A DNA stretch of 64,000 nt. Origin: Gammaproteobacteria bacterium (GTDB lineage: Bacteria > Pseudomonadota > Gammaproteobacteria > UBA4575). This document shows positions 46,055 through 54,504 of this stretch, piece after piece (position 1 is the first letter of the stretch; each line of letters starts with the position of its first letter). Position numbers and translations under genes: made by a program. Location: positions 1 through 64,000 of the forward strand of contig WTFY01000002.1 of assembly GCA_011523795.1 (NCBI GenBank), given 5' to 3'. Under the pieces are notes generated by a model, which had not been told where the DNA came from, searched no databases, and saw nothing but the letters and a program-made list of their open reading frames with translations.

Positions 46055-47233
46055 CTATCCAGCATTGATAACGCGATTACGCTCAGCCACCACTTTTTCT
46101 GCAGCTTCAGATAATGTGGCTGCAGTGATAACAGGGTGGCCACTGTCTTTGAGCATTTGCATGCCTTTTTCCACATTGGTTCCAGAGAGGCGAACTACAA
46201 CAGGTATTTTGACGTTAAGGTTTCCAAATGCCTGGATAACACCTTCGGCAATCCAGTCACAACGGTTAATGCCCGCAAAAATATTGACCAGCATTGCCTT
46301 GACGTTTTCGTCGTCTAGTACAAGCTTGAATGCCTTAGTTACCCGGTCGGGTGAGGCTCCACCTCCAATATCCAGAAAGTTGGCGGGTTCACCGTTCTTG
46401 TGTTTGATCATGTCCATCGTGGCCATGGCGAGTCCTGCGCCGTTAATCATGCAGCCTATATCTCCGTCCAGGCCCACATAGCTCAACCCCCTGTCAGATG
46501 CAGCAGTCTCACGCACATCTTCCTGGGACTTGTCACGCAACTCGGAAATTCTGGGCCGCCTGAACATGGCATTGTCATCAAAGCTCATTTTGGCATCCAG
46601 TGCCAGGATGTGATGGTCCTTGGTTATGACAAGTGGGTTGATTTCGACAAGTGTGGCATCCAGTTCGCGGAAAGCACGATAAGCGCCTTCGAAACAATGA
46701 ACAGCCTGGCTAATCTGTTCGGGATGGATATCGAGAGCAAAAGCAAGTTCCCGTGCTTGGAAATCCTGCAAGCCGACTGCCGGGTCAACTTCAATTCTGA
46801 TAATGGACTCCGGTTTCGTGGCGGATACCTCTTCTATATCCATGCCTCCTTCTGATGAGGTTACGATGACTACCCGCTGCTTATTTCTGTCCAGCACCAG
46901 TGCAAGATAAATTTCTCTGTCAATATCTGAAACCTCTTCGACATAAAGACGGTACACAACCTTGCCATTCGGTCCTGTCTGGTGTGTCACCAAGCGTTTG
47001 CCAAGCAATTCTTCTGCAGCATTCCAAATCTCTTCATCATTTGAACAGACCTTGATTCCACCCGCCTTGCCTCGTGCACCAGAATGGATCTGTGCCTTGA
47101 CGACCCACTGGTGTCCACCAATTTCCTTCGCTCGATAGACAGCCTGTTCAGGACTGTATGCGAGTCCGCCAGGTGCAATGGCTACACCAAATTCAGATAG
47201 TAGTTCTTTGGCCTGGTATTCATGAATATTCAC
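46055..47233 (-). CDS. mtkA: Malate-CoA ligase (malate thiokinase) beta subunit
   Basis: A 392-residue ATP-grasp SucC-like subunit: [20 protein letters not shown] at the start, then [55 protein letters not shown] and [17 protein letters not shown]. Starts at GTG 47233 with a strong GGGAGGGA site. It pairs with mtkB 19 bases downstream. As for mtkB, the choice over succinyl-CoA ligase rests on linkage to mcl. Confidence 0.9.
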   Translation of the reverse strand: MNIHEYQAKELLSEFGVAIAPGGLAYSPEQAVYRAKEIGGHQWVVKAQIHSGARGKAGGIKVCSNDEEIWNAAEELLGKRLVTHQTGPNGKVVYRLYVEEVSDIDREIYLALVLDRNKQRVVIVTSSEGGMDIEEVSATKPESIIRIEVDPAVGLQDFQARELAFALDIHPEQISQAVHCFEGAYRAFRELDATLVEINPLVITKDHHILALDAKMSFDDNAMFRRPRISELRDKSQEDVRETAASDRGLSYVGLDGDIGCMINGAGLAMATMDMIKHKNGEPANFLDIGGGASPDRVTKAFKLVLDDENVKAMLVNIFAGINRCDWIAEGVIQAFGNLNVKIPVVVRLSGTNVEKGMQMLKDSGHPVITAATLSEAAEKVVAERNRVINAG

Positions 47234-47272
47234 TTGTATTCCCTCCCGAGAATTTTTTTTCGTTCCCCTGTC

Positions 47273-47302
47273 TGGCCAGTTGGACGTGGCAATGACTGGC
47301 CA
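47273..47302. promoter_or_regulatory. Perfect inverted repeat upstream of mtkA
   Basis: TGGCCAGT (47273-47280) and ACTGGCCA (47295-47302) form a perfect 8-base inverted repeat with a 14-base centre. It lies in the 183-base gap between mcl and mtkA, the widest gap but one inside the C1 operon. It could be an operator for a LysR-type regulator (QscR-like) or an mRNA hairpin that protects the downstream message. Which of these it is cannot be told from sequence. Confidence 0.45.
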
Positions 47303-47416
47303 AGGATTGTTTATAGCCCATCCTGTAGTTGCTAAACAAACTCTCTTGTTGGATAGTTTCCTGAATCTGTAGCCATACGGCGTGGAACCTGGTTTGCCAC
47401 TCAGGTTTGTAGGGTG

Positions 47417-48358
47417 CTAGGATTTTGCTGCAATGGCTTCAGCAGCACGTACGATGTTTTCCGCCATGCGTGCCGAGGCAGCATCTATCATTTTTCCGTC
47501 CAGTGATGCAGCTCCCTTGCCTTCCTTGGCAGCCTTGTCCAGTTCTTCAAGAATTCTTTTTGCCTTGTTTACTTCAGCATCAGGAGGCGTGAACACCTCG
47601 TTTGCCAGGTCAATCTGCTTGGGATGGATGGCCCATTTGCCTTCACATCCCAATGCTGCGGCGCGTCTTGCTGCCAGAAGATAGCCCTCAGGATCATCGA
47701 AATCACCGAATGGACCATCTATTGGACGCAATCCATAGGCTCGACATGCAACGGTCATTCTTGAAATTGCTGCATGCCACTGATCGCCAGGATAATCAGG
47801 ATTCAGGCCACCAATGTTGACAGTGCGGGCACGATTGCTTGCTGCGTAATCGGCTACTCCAAAATGCATGGCCTCTAATCGGGAGCTTGAGGTTGCTATA
47901 GCTTCCACGTTTGCCATGCCCAGGGCCGTCTCAATGAGAGCTTCAAGGCCAATTCTGTTTTCAAATCCCTTTGATTCTTCAATCTGGGTCACCATGGCAT
48001 CCACCATGTATACATCAGACGGTGTGCCTACTTTTGGAATGAGTATGGTATCGAGTGTACTTCCTGCCTGTTCAACTACATCCACCACGTCGCGGTACAT
48101 GTAATGTGTGTCCAATCCGTTGATGCGAACAGAAACGGTTTTACTGTGACTTTTCCAGTCGTGTTCATTCAGTGCTGCAATGATATTCTTGCGTGCCTGT
48201 ACCTTGTCATCCGGTGCTACGGCATCCTCCAGATCGAGAAACACATAGTCTGCTGAACAGGTAAGTGCTTTCTCTATCATCCTTGGATTAGACCCCGGTA
48301 CGGCCAGCTCGCAGCGCTGCAATCGTTGCTGGGCAGGTTTGAATTGGGTAAAACTCAT
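47417..48358 (-). CDS. mcl: L-malyl-CoA lyase
   Basis: A 313-residue CitE-superfamily TIM-barrel lyase. Blocks are CELAVPGSNPRMIEKAL, YVFLDLEDAVAPDDKVQARKN, VRINGLDTHYMYRDVVDVVE, LIETALGMANVEAIA and GLRPIDGPFGDFDDPEGY. These match serine-cycle Mcl closely. It splits malyl-CoA into acetyl-CoA and glyoxylate. The loop after NIGGLNPDY is shorter than I recall in Methylobacterium Mcl. ATG 48358 has GAGGAATT and lies 14 bases after the sga stop. Confidence 0.95.
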   Translation of the reverse strand: MSFTQFKPAQQRLQRCELAVPGSNPRMIEKALTCSADYVFLDLEDAVAPDDKVQARKNIIAALNEHDWKSHSKTVSVRINGLDTHYMYRDVVDVVEQAGSTLDTILIPKVGTPSDVYMVDAMVTQIEESKGFENRIGLEALIETALGMANVEAIATSSSRLEAMHFGVADYAASNRARTVNIGGLNPDYPGDQWHAAISRMTVACRAYGLRPIDGPFGDFDDPEGYLLAARRAAALGCEGKWAIHPKQIDLANEVFTPPDAEVNKAKRILEELDKAAKEGKGAASLDGKMIDAASARMAENIVRAAEAIAAKS

Positions 48359-48372
48359 CTTTTAATTCCTCA

Positions 48373-49629
48373 CTACTTGTTCTTGTTGACTGTGGTTCTG
48401 GCTTCGCGGGGAGCTTTCGTTGAACCAAACTTTTTGATCTTTTTGGCAGTTTTGCGATAGTACTCTCCTGCTGCGGCAACACCGCTACCAGGTTTCACAT
48501 TCATGCCCGCATCCCGCATTGCCATTTCCACTACACCCAGCACAGCCATCATTCTCGCTTCATTGTTGTCGCCAAGATGTCCGATCCTGAACACCTTGCC
48601 TGCAACTTTGGAGAGTCCTGCGCCCAGAGACACATTGTAACGGTGATAGGCAATGTGAATCACTTCAGCAGCATTGACGCTTGGCGGCACTTCAATTGCA
48701 GTTACCGTATCGGAATACCATTTGGGTGATTTAGCACAGGGCTTCAATCCCCAGGCTTTGATTGCTCTGCGCACGCCTTCTGCTAGTCGGTGGTGACGCT
48801 TGAACACATTTTCCAAGCCTTCTTCCAAGAGCAGGTCAATTGCAGCACGCAGCCCTCGCAGCATGGGAACTGAAGGGGTATAGGGGAAATAGCCATCTTT
48901 GTTGGCATTGATGTGATCTTGGATATCCAGGAAACATCGTGCACACTGCGCAGTCTTACGAGCCCTCAGTGCCCTTGGACTGAAGGCAACGATAGCCATG
49001 CCTGCTGGGAGCATGAATCCTTTTTGTGATCCACTTACAGCGACATCAACACCCCATTCATCCATACGGAAATCAATGCTGGCAATCGAGCTGACTCCAT
49101 CCACCATCAGCATGGCAGGATGTTTCACAGCATCCATGGCCCGCCTCAGCCCGGCTATATCGCTGGCTACACCGGTTGCAGTTTCATTGTGACATACTAC
49201 AACTGCCTTGATCTGATGCTCCTTGTCTTTGGCGAGGATACGCTTGAACTTGGCAATAGGGACACCTTCGCCCCAGGGTGTCTCTATCAGGTCGACGTTC
49301 AGGCCAATCCTGCATGCAAGGTCATACCAAAGGTGACTGAACTGTCCAAAGCGAGTAGTAAGAATCTTGTCTCCAGGAGAGAGAGTATTAGCCAATGCAA
49401 CTTCCCAGCCAGCTGTGCCGGTAGCAGGGAACAGAAAACATGTGCCCTTGGTGGTCTTGAAGATTTTTTTACAATCACGCAACAGGGGTTTGACAAGTTC
49501 TGGAAAGTCAGGTGCACGATGATCCTCCTGTGGAACGATCATGGCATTCTGTACCGCCTGGGGTATATGCGTCGGTCCTGGAGCAAACAGGTAGTTTCTT
49601 CCAGGAAAAGCTAATTTTTCGCTAGGCAT
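48373..49629 (-). CDS. sgaA: Serine-glyoxylate aminotransferase
   Basis: A 418-residue class V PLP aminotransferase. It opens GRNYLFAPGPTHIPQAVQNA. Core blocks are FLFPATGTAGWEVALAN, VVVCHNETATGVASD, MLMVDGVSSIASIDFRM and the PLP lysine in VSGSQKGFMLPAG. It turns serine and glyoxylate into hydroxypyruvate and glycine. A lysine-rich tail (about 395-418) extends past the fold. ATG 49629 has AAGGAATT ahead. The 241-base gap upstream (49630-49870) holds no gene I believe in. Confidence 0.95.
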   Translation of the reverse strand: MPSEKLAFPGRNYLFAPGPTHIPQAVQNAMIVPQEDHRAPDFPELVKPLLRDCKKIFKTTKGTCFLFPATGTAGWEVALANTLSPGDKILTTRFGQFSHLWYDLACRIGLNVDLIETPWGEGVPIAKFKRILAKDKEHQIKAVVVCHNETATGVASDIAGLRRAMDAVKHPAMLMVDGVSSIASIDFRMDEWGVDVAVSGSQKGFMLPAGMAIVAFSPRALRARKTAQCARCFLDIQDHINANKDGYFPYTPSVPMLRGLRAAIDLLLEEGLENVFKRHHRLAEGVRRAIKAWGLKPCAKSPKWYSDTVTAIEVPPSVNAAEVIHIAYHRYNVSLGAGLSKVAGKVFRIGHLGDNNEARMMAVLGVVEMAMRDAGMNVKPGSGVAAAGEYYRKTAKKIKKFGSTKAPREARTTVNKNK

Positions 49630-49870
49630 AGTAAAATTCCTTGTTCAGATCAGAAGAAAAGCAAATGTGCCTCGAATTTGGTCCCGCGACTGGCGTAGTC
49701 ACTCCCACTGAAACATTCTTTGTCTCAAAAGCCCCGCATCTTGCCACAAGCACTGTGCCTGACTCAAGCAATTTGGCGACGGGTAGCAGGCTAGGGTGTG
49801 GAAGGGCAACGTAAGCCAGGAATACCCGGAGGCTGTACCGCAGTTTCACATGCCAGCTCGGGCAGGCCGG

Positions 49871-50788
49871 TCAAGGCTGCTTTCCTGGGTCGAGGTAAAT
49901 CAGGCTCTTACCCAGACGTCCCCCATAGTTGCCTGCAGAGATCATGACCAGACCAGGGGTATCCACAGACGCCTTGATCGCAGCCTGCGTGGCATCGACT
50001 ATCGGTTGCATGCCCTGACCATTCATGATGATTTCCATGACAGAATGAACACCTTGCGGCAGGCCTGTTTCCACGTCCGGATTATCCTGTAAGAGCGGGC
50101 AAAATTTTTCGTATGTACTTGCGATGGTAAAATCATAATTGCTTCCTGCCTTGGAACCGCTGCCTGCAATTCCGCCAGGAAATGTGGTGATCACACCCGG
50201 TATGGGACGTATGGCTTCCACACCATTTTCTGCCGCCTCAAGCGCGGAATCCACACTGTCTCCGAAGTACCATAGATTGCCTCCCATGAGGCCATCGGTA
50301 TAGCCTAGTCTCCTGTCGAGAATGAATTCACCACCAAGTATCGGGATCCACCACATCTTGCGTCCAAAGCGTTCGATACGCTTCTGGTAGCCATTACCAA
50401 AGTAGGCCACTTTACGACCCATGTGATAATAATCTTCCGAGTCGACCAGATTAAAGCATGAAGCCGTTGGACAGGTGAGCACATTCTGGCTGATTCGTAC
50501 CAGTGCGGCACGTTCCAAGGCCTTCACGCGATCTTTGCGAAAACGCGGTATATGCAGTTGAACTATGGCCCCTGGTCTGCCATCAGGTGTGGCGAAGTCC
50601 TCATCTCCTCCCGGGCCTACATAGCGGTCCATGCCTGCTTCACAGTCACACAGTATGGAGCTTGAAGCGTTACCGGTCGCTGCCTGAACCGCGTGATCCA
50701 GCCATTTCTGGTCGCGTGCGGTAATCAGGAATTCTGTGTATAAGCTTCTGAACGCTTCTGCGTAGGTATCATCGATTTTCGCAGTCAT
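49871..50788 (-). CDS. fhcD: Formylmethanofuran:H4MPT formyltransferase
   Basis: A 305-residue Ftr/FhcD. The opening IDDTYAEAFRSLYTEFLITA, the GMDRYVGPGGDEDFATPDGRPG segment split here around positions 50-70, NVLTCPTASCFN, and the middle blocks FGRKMWWIPILGGEFILD and IPGVITTFPGGIAGSGSKAG are characteristic of the family. It passes the formyl group between H4MPT and the methanofuran-like carrier in methylotrophic formaldehyde oxidation, in complex with FhcABC. Starts two bases after the cyclo-ligase stop. The fhcA, fhcB and fhcC genes are not in the window. Confidence 0.95.
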   Translation of the reverse strand: MTAKIDDTYAEAFRSLYTEFLITARDQKWLDHAVQAATGNASSSILCDCEAGMDRYVGPGGDEDFATPDGRPGAIVQLHIPRFRKDRVKALERAALVRISQNVLTCPTASCFNLVDSEDYYHMGRKVAYFGNGYQKRIERFGRKMWWIPILGGEFILDRRLGYTDGLMGGNLWYFGDSVDSALEAAENGVEAIRPIPGVITTFPGGIAGSGSKAGSNYDFTIASTYEKFCPLLQDNPDVETGLPQGVHSVMEIIMNGQGMQPIVDATQAAIKASVDTPGLVMISAGNYGGRLGKSLIYLDPGKQP

Positions 50789-50790
50789 AC

Positions 50791-51429
50791 CTAGTTCCGC
50801 CCAATACCTTCGTAGACGGCATCTTCAGTGATGACCTTGTCCATATAGACATCATGTGGAGCTACCAGAACTTCATCGAAAAGCTGCGATTCGTAGCACA
50901 GTGCAACGAGTGGGCAGTCAGGGCGGGCTTTTTCAAGCAGGCGGTCATAGTATCCCTGCCCATTTCCCATGCGTCCTCCTTTACGGTCAAAACCCACGCC
51001 CGGCACCATGATGATGTCTAGGTCTTCAGGTTCCACTTCTTTTTCAGGATTTCCCCACAGCTCCCTGGGTGGTTCAAGAATGTTCCACTTGCCCACGACC
51101 ATTTCCTCTAGGCTTTCCATCCACCACAACCCCAGCTTGTTCTCACCATTTTCGTCTTCGGTACAATAGGGGACGATGATTTTTTTTTCACTTTCGGCCA
51201 CTTCTTCGAGCAGTTGTGGCTTGGTTCGGGTTTCTGACCGGCAGTCAATGTACCACATTGCGGTGTTTGCACGCTGATACTCTGGCAAGGCCATAAATCT
51301 CTGGCAAGCCTGTACGCTGAGTTCATCTTTGTTTTCCTGGGCATTACGGCGGTCATAGGCTTCGCGCCGCATCTTGTTTTTGCGTTCCATTACCGCTTTA
51401 AGTTCTTCGGGAGATAGTAGTGTGGCCAT
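50791..51429 (-). CDS. 5-formyltetrahydrofolate cyclo-ligase homologue
   Basis: A 212-residue 5-FCL/MTHFS family protein. The C-terminal signature VPGVGFDRKGGRMGNGQGYY followed by DRLL is canonical, and the N-terminal KNKMRREAYDRRNAQEN carries the expected basic motif. Family members convert 5-formyl-H4F to 5,10-methenyl-H4F with ATP. Start at ATG 51429 (AGGA ahead), not the in-frame codon at 51465. It is the first gene after the operon promoter, and its stop is two bases from fhcD, indicating coupling. An acidic insert (about 95-135) makes it somewhat longer than the usual 180-200 residues. Confidence 0.88.
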   Translation of the reverse strand: MATLLSPEELKAVMERKNKMRREAYDRRNAQENKDELSVQACQRFMALPEYQRANTAMWYIDCRSETRTKPQLLEEVAESEKKIIVPYCTEDENGENKLGLWWMESLEEMVVGKWNILEPPRELWGNPEKEVEPEDLDIIMVPGVGFDRKGGRMGNGQGYYDRLLEKARPDCPLVALCYESQLFDEVLVAPHDVYMDKVITEDAVYEGIGRN

Positions 51430-51487
51430 TGCGATTCCTGAAAATATTTTTGTTATGCCGGGCACGTGGTTTTAAATGAGAGGTGTA

Positions 51488-51517
51488 ATCCTAATGGATT
51501 TGCACCATGCTTGACAA
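51488..51517 (-). promoter_or_regulatory. Candidate sigma70 promoter of the C1 operon
   Basis: On the minus strand TTGTCA (51517-51512) is followed after 18 bases by TAGGAT (51493-51488), about 60 bases ahead of the cyclo-ligase ATG. It lies in the gap between the ilvD stop and the operon. The -10 is imperfect. Confidence 0.4.
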
Positions 51518-51528
51518 TTTCAGAATTT

Positions 51529-53211
51529 TCAGCCGGTGGTGGCTCCGTGTGATGCCGAGCGCACCTGTTGTGCATATTTGGCTAAAACACCCTTGGAATA
51601 CCGGGGCCTTGGAGGGCGCCAGCTTTTTCTTCTCAGTCCCAGTTCCTTTGCTGAAAGCATGACATTGATTTCGCGCTTTTGGGCATCGATTGTGATCCGA
51701 TCACCATTTTTCAGCAGTGCCAGCGGGCCACCTACAGCCGCCTCCGGGGTAATATGGCCCACCACAAAACCATGGCTGCCCCCAGAGAAGCGGCCATCTG
51801 TGATCAGGGCAACATCCTTTCCCAGCCCTTTCCCCATGATGGCAGATGTCGGAGACAACATTTCACGCATGCCTGGTCCACCCTTGGGCCCTTCGTAACG
51901 TATGACCACGACATCCCCTTTCCTGACACGGTCGCTGAGGATGCTGGACAAGGCCTTTTCTTCCGAGGGGAAAATCCGCGCTTTGCCGGTAAAGCTCAAA
52001 CCTTCTTTTCCGGAAATTTTTGCCACCGCACCCTCCGGTGCCAGGTTCCCATACAGGATGACCAAGTGCCCGTCTTCCTTGATCGGGTTGGCGAAATCAC
52101 GCACGATGTCCTGGGTCTTCGGATAAGGCTTAACACCTTGCAGGTTTTGCCTGAGGGTTTTGCCGGTTACTGTCATGCAGTCTCCCTGCAGCAAGCCCTT
52201 GTCTAGCAGCATGCGCATCAGAGGTTGTACCCCACCTATCTCGATCAGTTCAGACATCATGTACTGCCCACTGGGGCGAAGATCTGCAAGTACCGGCACT
52301 TTTTGGCCGATACTTGTAAAGTCATCCAGCTTCAGTTTTACCCCGATCGCATGTGCCATGGCCAGCAGGTGCAGCACTGCATTGGTAGAACCGCCTAGTG
52401 CGGTCACGACTGCAATCGCATTGAAAAAGGCCTTCCTCGTCATGATGTCTTTTGGACGGATATCTTTTTGCACCAGGTTCAGCGCAACCCTGCCAGCATC
52501 AAGGCAGTCTTGCCGTTTTTCCTTGGAGACCGCACTTTGCGCAGAACTGTCTGGCAGGCTCATGCCCAGTGCCTCGATGGCACAGGCCATCGTGTTAGCG
52601 GTGTACATGCCGCCGCAGGACCCTGGGCCGGGTATGGCAGATCGTTCCACCAGCCTGAGTTCTCGGTCCGATATTTGATTTCTGGCATGTTGTCCTACTG
52701 CCTCAAACACGGAAACTACATCCACATTGGAGTTCCTGTATCTGCCTGGCAGAATGGTTCCTCCATAGACAAATACCGAAGGGCGGTTGAGGCGTGCCAA
52801 GGCAATCAGGCAGCCAGGCATGTTCTTGTCACAGCCTCCGATTGCGACCACACCATCAAACCCCTCGCAGCCCACTACGGTTTCCAAGGAGTCGGCGATG
52901 ACTTCGCGGGACACCAGGGAATATTTCATGCCTTCAGTGCCCATGGAGATGCCGTCAGAAACTGTTATGGTGTTGAATATGACGGCTTTGCCCCCGGCAA
53001 GGTCGGCACCTTTGGCGGCTTGTCTCGCGAGTACATCGATATGCATGTTGCATGGGGTTACCATGCTCCAGGTCGATGCAATACCTATCTGGGGCTTGGC
53101 AAAGTCTTGATCCCTGAAGCCCACCGCCCTGAGCATGGCACGACTTGGAGCCCGCTCAACCCCGTCAACGACGGAAGAGGAATAGGGCCGGGTTGTTTTG
53201 CTGCTGGCCAA
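51529..53211 (-). CDS. ilvD: Dihydroxy-acid dehydratase
   Basis: A 560-residue IlvD/Edd family enzyme of valine and isoleucine synthesis. Fe-S ligand regions are [13 protein letters not shown] and [17 protein letters not shown]; also [12 protein letters not shown] and [17 protein letters not shown]. The 560-residue form is the [2Fe-2S]-type length common outside enterics. Starts at TTG 53211, with a perfect GGAGGT site seven bases ahead. About 100 bases precede the cyclo-ligase gene, so it may be an independent unit. Confidence 0.95.
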   Translation of the reverse strand: MASSKTTRPYSSSVVDGVERAPSRAMLRAVGFRDQDFAKPQIGIASTWSMVTPCNMHIDVLARQAAKGADLAGGKAVIFNTITVSDGISMGTEGMKYSLVSREVIADSLETVVGCEGFDGVVAIGGCDKNMPGCLIALARLNRPSVFVYGGTILPGRYRNSNVDVVSVFEAVGQHARNQISDRELRLVERSAIPGPGSCGGMYTANTMACAIEALGMSLPDSSAQSAVSKEKRQDCLDAGRVALNLVQKDIRPKDIMTRKAFFNAIAVVTALGGSTNAVLHLLAMAHAIGVKLKLDDFTSIGQKVPVLADLRPSGQYMMSELIEIGGVQPLMRMLLDKGLLQGDCMTVTGKTLRQNLQGVKPYPKTQDIVRDFANPIKEDGHLVILYGNLAPEGAVAKISGKEGLSFTGKARIFPSEEKALSSILSDRVRKGDVVVIRYEGPKGGPGMREMLSPTSAIMGKGLGKDVALITDGRFSGGSHGFVVGHITPEAAVGGPLALLKNGDRITIDAQKREINVMLSAKELGLRRKSWRPPRPRYSKGVLAKYAQQVRSASHGATTG

Positions 53212-53314
53212 TTTGCTTACCTCCGGTATTCAGTTATCAGGCTGCAGGGATGAAAGTGGATAAGTCCATGTGCGGTTATCCTGCCATGCCCCGACCAATA
53301 TACATCGCCGTTGA

Positions 53315-53343
53315 GTTATATCCATTATGAACCTCGATTGCAA
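53315..53343 (-). promoter_or_regulatory. Candidate sigma70 promoter of ilvD
   Basis: Minus-strand TTGCAA (53343-53338), a 17-base spacer and TATAAC (53320-53315) give good -35 and -10 matches. The leader to the ilvD TTG would be about 95 bases. The 237-base gap between ilvD and fbpC holds nothing else I can support. Confidence 0.5.
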
Positions 53344-53448
53344 AGTTTAGTGAACTGGTAGTTAGAATGCAGGCAGGAGACGGGGAAGTATCCGGCTGTT
53401 CGTGGCGACGTGTGCAGGAACCGGGTTTGATTCATTGCAGGCTTTCGG

Positions 53449-54504
53449 CTAGTCCGGATGTTTACGCTCAAACACTACGAGGTGTTCCAAGTCGAGTTTG
53501 ATGCCGATGGGTTCTCCGATTTGGTGATCGTGATGGCTGGGGGCATAACAGAGTACGAAATTCCCGCTTATCAGGCGGAGCTTGTAGAGAAATTCTGAAC
53601 CCCGGAACCGTTTTTCTTCCACCAGAGCGGTAATCGGGCTGCTGTCATCGTGAGGAATGTCATCCGGCCGTACCAGCAGATCAACTTCCTGGCCTGATGT
53701 AAATTCCGGGTCAAATTCCCCCTTGACATGACCAAATTCGGTTTCGAGCGTGCAAGCATCGAGCACTTTGGCGGGTACCATGCTGCCCAGGCCGATGAAA
53801 TCTGCAACGAAACGCGTTTTGGGCCTGTGATAGATGTTATAGGCAGTGTCCCATTGTTCCACGCTGCCATCCAGTATGACACCTATTTCGTCAGCCATGG
53901 CAAAGGCTTCGTGCTGGTCATGGGTGACCAGAATTGCTGTGACATCCTCATGCTTGAGAATCTTGCGGACACCCGTTGCAACCTGCTCGCGCAGATCGGG
54001 ATCAAGGTTTGAAAATGGTTCATCCAGCAAAAGAATTTCGGGCTTTGGTGCCAAGGCTCGTGCCAATGCGACACGCTGCTGTTGTCCAAATGATAACTGG
54101 TGCGGGTATTTTTCACCCTGGCAGTCTAGATCTGTCAACTCGAGAACCTGTCGAGTACGGACCTGCCTGTCATTTCGGTTCAGCGACTTAAGTCCGAAGC
54201 CTATGTTCTGGCTGACTGTGAGGTGGGGAAACAGGGCAAGGTCCTGGAACATCATGCCGATGTGTCGATTCTCGGGCGGAAGCGTGTAGTGCGTCTTGCT
54301 TAGCAGCCTGTCGTGAACATGAATCTTACCTGCCGAGACAGGCAGGAACCCCGCTATGGCTCGCAAGAGCGAAGTTTTACCGCATCCACTGGGACCCAGT
54401 AGCGATGCAATTCGGCCTGGTTCAAGCGTGAAGGAAACATTTCGGAGAATGCTGTCATCCTGCATGTTCACGCTAAGATTGCGTACTTCAAGCTTGGCTG
54501 CCAT
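53449..54504 (-). CDS. fbpC: Fe3+ ABC transporter ATPase
   Basis: About 351 residues. Walker A LLGPSGCGKTSLLRAIAGF, signature LSFGQQQRVALARAL (Phe in place of the usual Gly), Walker B ILLLDEPFSNLDPDLRE, switch His in LVTHDQHEAFAMA. A TOBE-like C-terminal domain (about 240-350) follows. Last gene of fbpABC; its start overlaps the permease end by 17 bases with ATG 54504, though 54519 and 54525 are in frame too. Confidence 0.93.
   Translation of the reverse strand: MAAKLEVRNLSVNMQDDSILRNVSFTLEPGRIASLLGPSGCGKTSLLRAIAGFLPVSAGKIHVHDRLLSKTHYTLPPENRHIGMMFQDLALFPHLTVSQNIGFGLKSLNRNDRQVRTRQVLELTDLDCQGEKYPHQLSFGQQQRVALARALAPKPEILLLDEPFSNLDPDLREQVATGVRKILKHEDVTAILVTHDQHEAFAMADEIGVILDGSVEQWDTAYNIYHRPKTRFVADFIGLGSMVPAKVLDACTLETEFGHVKGEFDPEFTSGQEVDLLVRPDDIPHDDSSPITALVEEKRFRGSEFLYKLRLISGNFVLCYAPSHHDHQIGEPIGIKLDLEHLVVFERKHPD

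Noticed and set aside
45146-47233. Reading the ligase pair as the TCA-cycle succinyl-CoA synthetase sucCD
   Set aside because: Direct linkage to mcl, sgaA and ppc, and no sucAB nearby, favours malate thiokinase; the two families are close, so a tree should confirm.
49744-49762. A minus-strand AGGCACAGTGCTTGTG resembling a sigma54 promoter upstream of sgaA
   Set aside because: The -24 GG is present, but the essential -12 GC is GT, so the match is too weak to report as a site.
49622-49849. A 75-codon open frame on the minus strand between fhcD and sgaA
   Set aside because: No recognisable protein, poor start context, and it runs into the sgaA start; the gap more likely holds regulatory or untranslated sequence.
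53230-53325. A 31-codon open frame with a GAGGT site ahead of ilvD, as a possible leader peptide
   Set aside because: It is not rich in Ile, Val or Leu, and the best promoter (TTGCAA-17-TATAAC) overlaps its start, so transcripts would begin inside it.
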